Program-made: the position numbers and the translations under genes
Shown: positions 59,339 to 64,000 of the stretch, in pieces
How positions within the stretch are numbered: the first letter of the stretch is position 1
Layout of the letters: every line of letters starts with the position of its first letter
Notes under the pieces: generated by a model
Database searches by the model: none
What the model saw: the letters and a program-made list of their open reading frames with translations, nothing else
What the model was told of the DNA's origin: nothing
Assembly: GCF_039539965.1 (NCBI RefSeq)
Contig: NZ_BAABED010000001.1
Span: 4,216,001 to 4,280,000 of the forward strand
Source: Arthrobacter methylotrophus
GTDB taxonomy: Bacteria > Actinomycetota > Actinomycetes > Actinomycetales > Micrococcaceae
Direction: 5' to 3'
DNA length: 64,000 nt

Positions 59339-60705
59339 GCGCTGGCCTCCGCGGGAACTCTGGCAGGTGCCGACGCCGGAACGGGTGCTCCAAACTGCTG
59401 GAACGCGATGCTGCGTTCCACGGGATAAACTTCGCGGCCGGTAATTTCGCGCAGGATGCGGGAGTTGCGGTACGCGGCCATGCCCAGGTCGGGAGTGACG
59501 AAGCCGTGGGTGTGAAGCTCCGCGTTCTGGACGAAAATTTCGCCGGGCTCGACGCCGATGCCGTAGTTCCGTGCGACGTCGAAGCGGCCCCTGGGGTCGC
59601 GCCGGATGCGGTCCTGGATTCCCGAGAGGAACACCGGCTCCTTGTAGGAGTATCCCGTGGCAAGGACTACCGCCTCGGACTCCAAGGAGTAGTCGCGCCC
59701 CTGCTCTCCATGGTGTAGCTGCAGCGTGTGCATACCCGCGGCAGGGTTCCATTCCGCGGCTACCAGGCTTGAGTGCGTGTGAAGCCGGGTGTCCACCATT
59801 CCGGAAAGGCTCTTCGCGTAGAGGAGATCGTAAATGGCGTCGATCAGCTCGGAGTTGATGCCCTTGTACAGGTTCTTCTGGCTGCTGATGAGCGAATCGC
59901 GCTGCTCGCCGGGCAGGGAATGGAAGTAGTCCACATACTCCGGCGAGGTCATCTCGAGGGTGAGCTTGGTGTACTCCAGGGGGAAGAACCTGCCCGAGCG
60001 GGTGACCCAGTTCAGCTGGTAACCGTGGACGTCGATCTCCTGGAGGAGCTCAAAGTAGATTTCGGCCGCGCTCTGGCCGCTGCCAACGATGGTGATGCTG
60101 CGCTTGGACTGGAGTTGACTCTTCCTCGACAGGTAGTCGGCGTTGTGGAGGACAAGTCCGCCGCCGTCAACGATGCCGGCACACGCCTGGGGAATGTTCG
60201 GCGAGGTCCCCGTGCCGAGGACCAGCCGCCTGGCGCGAAGCACCTCGGCGCCGGCGGGTCCTTGGAGCGAAAGGTGGTACACGCCGTCGTCGTACGCCGC
60301 ATTTAGCACATCCGTGCCAAAACGTAGCGAGGGCAGCTGCCCGGCCACCCACTGGCAGTACTGGTTGAACTCGGCCCGCAGCGGGTAGAAGTTCTCCCGG
60401 ATGTAGAAGCGGTACAGTCGCCCGGTCTGTTTGAGGAAGTTCAAGAACGAGTACTTTGACGTGGGATCCGCCATTGTCACAAGGTCGGCCAGGAACGGGA
60501 CCTGCAGGTGCGCGGGCTCCAGCATCATGCCCGGGTGCCAGTCGAAGGATTCCCTGCGCTCGAGGAATACGCACTCGAGCCCGTCCAGCGGCGCACTGAG
60601 CGCGGCAAGGCCCAGATTGAAGGGCCCGACGCCGATGCCGGCGACGTCGTAGATCTTGCCGCTGAGTTCGGGGTGGCTTTCGGGTCCGCTTTCGGGGGCG
60701 CTCAT
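59335..60705 (-). CDS. desB: Lysine/cadaverine N-monooxygenase (DesB)
   Basis: FAD- and NADPH-dependent N-hydroxylase, 456 residues. Motifs: GIGVGPFNLGLAAL (FAD), HPGMMLEPAHLQVPFLADLVTMADPTSKYSFLNFL, ITIVGSGQSAAEIYFEL (NADPH), and the late VVLATGYSYKEP, all typical of IucD/SidA-type enzymes. In a gene order with a lysine decarboxylase it should act on cadaverine. ATGA coupling with desA. Confidence 0.95.
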   Translation of the reverse strand: MSAPESGPESHPELSGKIYDVAGIGVGPFNLGLAALSAPLDGLECVFLERRESFDWHPGMMLEPAHLQVPFLADLVTMADPTSKYSFLNFLKQTGRLYRFYIRENFYPLRAEFNQYCQWVAGQLPSLRFGTDVLNAAYDDGVYHLSLQGPAGAEVLRARRLVLGTGTSPNIPQACAGIVDGGGLVLHNADYLSRKSQLQSKRSITIVGSGQSAAEIYFELLQEIDVHGYQLNWVTRSGRFFPLEYTKLTLEMTSPEYVDYFHSLPGEQRDSLISSQKNLYKGINSELIDAIYDLLYAKSLSGMVDTRLHTHSSLVAAEWNPAAGMHTLQLHHGEQGRDYSLESEAVVLATGYSYKEPVFLSGIQDRIRRDPRGRFDVARNYGIGVEPGEIFVQNAELHTHGFVTPDLGMAAYRNSRILREITGREVYPVERSIAFQQFGAPVPASAPARVPAEASA

Positions 60706-62288
60706 GCCGCGGCCCGCGCCTGCTCGGCCGCCTGATCCGCGAGCAGGCCTGCGCCTGTCCGCCGGATGAGCTCGACGATTTCCCGAATATCACCGAGGGT
60801 CGCCTCGGCATTGAGCAGGGTGAACTTCAAATAGTGGCGGCCAGCCACCGTGGTTCCGGCGACGACGGCCTCTCCGGAGTCGAAGATCGCGGCTCGAATG
60901 GCGGGGTTGAGGACGTCGCTGGCGCCCTCGGCGAGGGCGCTTCCCCCGGCGACGGGGCGGTAGCGGAAAACAAGGGTGCTCAAACACGGTTTCGCAGCAA
61001 GCTCGAAGTCCGGATCGTTAGCCAGCAGGAATCCGACGCGTTCTGCCAGGTCGATCGCTTCGTCGAAGAGCGCGCCGATGGCGTCAGCACCCATGATGCG
61101 CAGAGTCAGCCAAAGCTTCAGGGCGTCGAAGCGACGCGTGGTCTGGATGCTCTTGTCCACCTGATTGGGGATTTCAGCCAAGGCGGCGCTCTCCGGATTC
61201 AAGTAGTCGGCGTAATAGGTGACGTGCCGCATCATGGCTCCAACGCGGAGTAGCACGGCGCTGGAGCTCACCGGCTGGAAAAAGGTCTTGTGGTAATCCA
61301 CCGTCACGGAGTCGGCCAAGCGAGTGCCCTCGAGGAGGTGCCGGTAACGGTTGGAGACGAGCAAGCCCCCGCCGTATGCAGCATCGATGTGCAGCCAGGA
61401 ATCGTAGGCATGAGCCAAAGCGGCGAGTTCCGCGAGCGGGTCCACAGCCCCGAAGTCCGTAGTCCCGGCGGTGGCCACGACAGCCATAGGCACCAGCCCG
61501 GCGTCGTGCGCTTCCGCCAAGGCGGCCGCCAAGGCGCAAGGATCCATGCGATGATCCGCACTGGTCGGCACGGCGATGACGGCATCGAAGCCCAGGCCCA
61601 GCATCGACGCCGCCTTCCGGATGCTGAAATGACTGTCCAGGGAAGTAAAGATCCGCAGGCGCTCGAGGAGCACCGGCAACCGCGACTCGCCGATTTCGGC
61701 CCGCAGCTTGGCCACTGCATGGTTGCGGGCGATCAGGAGGGCCTGGACATTGGACTGGCTGCCGCCCGAGGTGAACACACCGTCGGCGTCCTTGCCGAAG
61801 CCAAGCCGTTCCGCGGTCCAGTCGATCAGGCGGCGCTCGATCATCGTGGCGCCAACGCTTTGGTCCCACGTGTCCATGGAGGAGTTCACTGCCGATAGCA
61901 CGGCTTCGCCAAGCAGCGCCGGGATCACCACCGGACAGTTCAAATGCGCGGCATAGCGGGCGTCGTGGAAATAGACGGCGTCTTGGAGGTAGAGCTCGTC
62001 GAGCTCCTCCAAGGCGGCGGCAGTGTCCGGCAGCGGTTGTTCAAGGTCGACGGCGGCCACCCGGGCCGCCATCTCGGCATGCCCGACGCCGGTGAACGGC
62101 CGGGCAGTCCGCTGCACCTTGGTGGCGACCGCGTTGACCCCCTGCAGCACCTGGGCGACGTACCTCGGCGAATTTCGGGCATTGAAAAGCTGGTTGGTGG
62201 CCGCAAGGGCCAGCTCCACGCTGGAGCCGAAATCCTTGTCCGGTTCAGTCCGGTCTTCGACACTGGCTTCGACACTGGGCGACGTCAC
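60702..62288 (-). CDS. desA: PLP-dependent lysine decarboxylase (DesA)
   Basis: Makes cadaverine from lysine, the first step of desferrioxamine-type siderophores. 528 residues of the group II (aromatic amino acid decarboxylase-like) family: GVFTSGGSQSNVQALLIARN, VVATAGTTDFGAVDPLAELA, LHIDAAYGGGLL, and PLP-lysine in VDYHKTFFQPVSSSAVLLR. First gene of the operon; an iron-box-like site lies about 50-70 bases upstream of ATG 62288. Confidence 0.94.
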   Translation of the reverse strand: MTSPSVEASVEDRTEPDKDFGSSVELALAATNQLFNARNSPRYVAQVLQGVNAVATKVQRTARPFTGVGHAEMAARVAAVDLEQPLPDTAAALEELDELYLQDAVYFHDARYAAHLNCPVVIPALLGEAVLSAVNSSMDTWDQSVGATMIERRLIDWTAERLGFGKDADGVFTSGGSQSNVQALLIARNHAVAKLRAEIGESRLPVLLERLRIFTSLDSHFSIRKAASMLGLGFDAVIAVPTSADHRMDPCALAAALAEAHDAGLVPMAVVATAGTTDFGAVDPLAELAALAHAYDSWLHIDAAYGGGLLVSNRYRHLLEGTRLADSVTVDYHKTFFQPVSSSAVLLRVGAMMRHVTYYADYLNPESAALAEIPNQVDKSIQTTRRFDALKLWLTLRIMGADAIGALFDEAIDLAERVGFLLANDPDFELAAKPCLSTLVFRYRPVAGGSALAEGASDVLNPAIRAAIFDSGEAVVAGTTVAGRHYLKFTLLNAEATLGDIREIVELIRRTGAGLLADQAAEQARAAA

Positions 62289-62340
62289 GTCGGCTTCCTA
62301 CTTTCAGGGTTGAGACACTGGGTTCGCTCCACAAGGAGAC

Positions 62341-62359
62341 AAAGGCAAGCCTTACTTAG
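62341..62359. promoter_or_regulatory. Iron-box-like (DtxR/IdeR/DmdR type) site before desA
   Basis: AAAGGCAAGCCTTACTTAG matches most of the 19-bp iron-box pattern TTAGGnnAGSCTnnCCTAA, with the AGGC-A-AGCCT centre intact. It lies in the desA promoter region, where iron-dependent repression is expected; a further TTAGGTTTACC half overlaps its right end. Confidence 0.65.
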
Positions 62360-62519
62360 GTTTACCTTTTCGTCAAACTTTTGTGTTGTTATTCACCGAA
62401 AGATGAGGGTTGTTTGCATGTGACTGGAATTCGCGGGCCAGAAGGGCTAATTTAGCCACTTCAACGCGGCCTCACGCCAGGTAGCCTCGGCGGAGTGCGC
62501 ACGGTAGCGTGCCCCTCAA

Positions 62520-62705
62520 GTGCGCGGCGTACGCCTCACCGAAACCGATCCTCCCCCGCGGCCGATCGCCGGCGCCCGCCGCGGCCCGCTTGAAGACTCG
62601 GGAGGCTTGCCGGGGTACGGGGAGATCCTGGACGTCCTCCCCGACTCCGCCGACCCGAATCAGTCGAAGTGTCGGAATGGATCGCCGGGGGTCCCCCGCG
62701 TCTAG
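62520..62705 (+). pseudogene. Fragment of a plasmid pRiA4b ORF-3-type gene
   Basis: The frame encodes PRPIAGARRGPLEDSGGLPGYGEILDVLPDSADPNQSK, the conserved C-terminal block (PPEDxGGxxGYxE-L) of pRiA4b ORF-3-like proteins. Near 62660-62670 the continuation shifts frame: the next frame reads SEWIAGG, as in the family's EWxGG ending. The N-terminal part is missing. So this is a frameshifted, truncated relic. Confidence 0.7.
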
Positions 62706-62710
62706 CGCTT

Positions 62711-62875
62711 CTAGATGTCCCGCCGAGGTCCCATGGCGAGCACCAGGACGATCAGTTGGGCGTCCCGGATCTCATCGATGATCCGGTAATCTCCGGTGCG
62801 GACACACCAGTCACCGCTGCTGCCGGAGAGTTTCTTTACTTCCGGCGGACGTGGCGTTTCGGCAAGGAGCTCCAT
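62711..62875 (-). pseudogene. N-terminally truncated RelE/ParE toxin relic
   Basis: Minus-strand frame of 54 residues: ELLAETPRPPEVKKLSGSSGDWCVRTGDYRIIDEIRDAQLIVLVLAMGPRRDI, the second half of a RelE/ParE toxin (VKKLxG, RxGDYRIIYEI, V-x-x-x-GHRRDVY). The first about 30 residues are absent, with an in-frame stop shortly upstream, and the final GHRRD is GPRRD. No antitoxin gene is next to it. Confidence 0.75.
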
Positions 62876-62901
62876 TGCGGCCTAGATCCGCCACTGAACA
62901 A

Positions 62902-62985
62902 TGGATCGGGTACCTGCGGGTGAGCACGTTGGACCAACCGGCACAACCGGCCTGCCGAACCGACAACGCTAGTTTGATCGAATGT
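62902..62985 (+). pseudogene. N-terminal fragment of a serine recombinase
   Basis: The frame from 62902 reads WIGYLRVSTLDQPAQPACRTDNASLIE; IGYxRVSTxDQ is the start of resolvase/invertase-type serine recombinases, with the catalytic Ser in RVST. The rest of the enzyme is not found downstream. A short relic of a mobile element. Confidence 0.65.
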
Positions 62986-63237
62986 CCATTATTGGCGTTG
63001 AAATACGGGATTTCAGCAGCTGGAAGCCCCCATGTATTGGCGAGTCTTATGGTGCCGCTGCCAAAAGCAAATCCACGCAGACAGCCTCGGGGCGAAAGCG
63101 TCCCGCCGGTCCAAAAGTGTAGTAATAACCGTCAGAAATCAGTGTTTCGCCTACCCGTTTGATTCGGGATTATGGGTATCAATAGAAGCATCCGTTCGGC
63201 CGTTACGGGCCGGTGAGCCAATCGAAAGGGATTAATC
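62986..63237 (+). other. Leader and promoter region of the transketolase gene
   Basis: About 250 bases of lower GC content than the surroundings between the recombinase relic and transketolase. Only GAAAGGG before the start (63224-63230) is clear; a TATCAAT near 63176-63182 could be a -10 element. No gene seen. Confidence 0.4.
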
Positions 63238-64000
63238 GTGAATCCGACAGCAAATGCGGTGCGTGGCTTGTTAGATCCTGAGGCAGGGACCCTTGACTGG
63301 ACGTCCGAGGACCGGCTTGCGGTGGATACCGCCCGGGTTTTGGCTGCTGATGCGGTGGAGAAGGTCGGTAATGGTCATCCGGGCACGGCGATGAGCTTGG
63401 CGCCGGCTGCGTATCTTCTTTTCCAGAAGTTGATGCGTCATGACCCGCGTGATCCTGCTTGGCTGGGTCGTGACCGGTTCATTCTGTCTCCGGGGCACTC
63501 GTCGTTGACTTTGTATATTCAGTTGTTTCTTTCCGGTTATGGTCTGGAGCTGGATGATCTTAAGGCGTTGCGTACGTGGGGTTCGTTGACTCCGGGGCAC
63601 CCGGAATACAAGCACACCGCGGGTGTGGAGATCACTACGGGTCCGTTGGGTCAGGGTCTGGCGTCCTCGGTGGGCTTTGCGTATTCCCAGCGCCGGATGC
63701 GGGGTTTGTTCGATGCCGATGCTCCTGCCGGTGAGAGCCCGTTCGACCACACGATCTGGGTCATTGCTTCCGACGGCGACCTCCAGGAAGGCGTGACTTC
63801 GGAGGCTTCTTCCCTGGCCGGGCACCAGGAGCTGGGCAATCTTGTGGTGGTTTACGACGAGAACCACATCTCCATCGAGGACGACACCGACATCGCGTTC
63901 ACCGAGGACGTGCTCAAGCGTTACGAGGCGTATGGCTGGCACACGCAGCGGGTGGACTGGACCCGGACCGGCGAATACGTCGAGGATGTCCAGGAGCTGT
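63238..64000 (+). CDS. tkt: Transketolase, 3' end outside window
   Basis: Transfers two-carbon units in the pentose phosphate pathway with thiamine diphosphate. 254 codons are present from GTG 63238 to the window edge. Marks: DTARVLAADAVEKVGNGHPGTAMSLAPAAYLLFQKLMRHDP, RDRFILSPGHSSLTLYIQLFLSGYGLELDDL, PGHPEYKHTAGVEITTGPLGQGLASSVGFA, and SDGDLQEGVTSEASSLAGHQELGNLVVVYDENHISIED (the ThDP/metal GDG...N motif). The first about 500 bases use many T- and G-ending codons; the part after about 63740 returns to the C-ending usage of the neighbours. Confidence 0.95.
   Translation, partial: MNPTANAVRGLLDPEAGTLDWTSEDRLAVDTARVLAADAVEKVGNGHPGTAMSLAPAAYLLFQKLMRHDPRDPAWLGRDRFILSPGHSSLTLYIQLFLSGYGLELDDLKALRTWGSLTPGHPEYKHTAGVEITTGPLGQGLASSVGFAYSQRRMRGLFDADAPAGESPFDHTIWVIASDGDLQEGVTSEASSLAGHQELGNLVVVYDENHISIEDDTDIAFTEDVLKRYEAYGWHTQRVDWTRTGEYVEDVQEL

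Noticed and set aside
58695..59663. N-terminal extension of DesD by more than 300 residues
   Set aside because: The extension is Arg/Pro-rich shadow sequence of desC; homology begins at ATG 58694, which overlaps the desC stop.

Overview
The window is high-GC DNA with dense, mostly C/G-ending coding sequence, short gaps and many ATGA or GTGA gene overlaps. The gene content (mycobacterial-type Ku/LigD pair, GAF-ANTAR regulator, desferrioxamine-type siderophore operon, DUF445, EcsC, CsbD and Rho-N small proteins) points to a soil actinobacterium of the Micrococcaceae, most like Arthrobacter and relatives. That assignment is inference from gene content, not a database match. The window starts inside a polysaccharide deacetylase gene and ends inside a transketolase gene. 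No rRNA, tRNA, CRISPR array, intact transposon or prophage was seen.

Layout. 1-3 kb: secreted deacetylase, two small genes including an excisionase-like DNA-binding protein, and a diguanylate cyclase. 3-6.3 kb: a 3-hydroxybutyrate dehydrogenase gene translationally coupled to an MFS transporter gene, divergent from a LysR regulator, with a perfect palindrome between. 6.3-13 kb: two methyltransferases, a thiamine-binding-type protein, TetR, AzlCD, a DoxX-like protein, GDPD and DUF445. 13-16.5 kb: 5-oxoprolinase genes pxpABC, with a minisatellite inside pxpC. 16.6-21.2 kb: a DNA-alkylation-repair-like protein coupled to a GT1 glycosyltransferase, and a large secreted protein with three near-identical 123-residue repeats. 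21.4-25.8 kb: GH65 phosphorylase, beta-phosphoglucomutase and LacI regulator with operator. 25.8-29.8 kb: esterase, MarR with an operator before a DHA2 efflux pump, SRPBCC and GAF-ANTAR proteins. 31-35.3 kb: fructose PTS operon fruR-fruK-fruA followed by ptsH. 35.4-43 kb: a genome-maintenance and stress neighbourhood (topoisomerase IB, Dps, CsbD, small Cys-rich and Rho-N proteins, Ku, LigD). 43.3-45.3 kb: MarR, DoxX and a class III extradiol dioxygenase. 45.4-56.8 kb: PrmC-like methyltransferase, second MFS symporter, a two-component system divergent from a small secreted protein, VOC, a polytopic membrane protein, a Clp-N/HTH pair with palindromic operators, GNAT, SRPBCC, FUSC and SDR. 56.8-62.4 kb: desABCD siderophore operon with an iron-box-like site. 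62.5-63 kb: a scar holding three broken accessory genes. Then transketolase.

The most unusual signal is in the gaps rather than the genes. One family of GGACATGTCC-type palindromes forms two arrays of seven motifs plus one solo hairpin. All three sites lie between convergent genes, and a 21-bp core (GGACATA, 7 nt, TATGTCC-like) occurs four times. A second family is a 66-bp inverted repeat found three times with fixed 27-12-27 geometry. A third pattern is in-frame tandem repeats of 15 or 18 bp inside at least four enzyme genes. I know of no description of these elements, but could not search for one.
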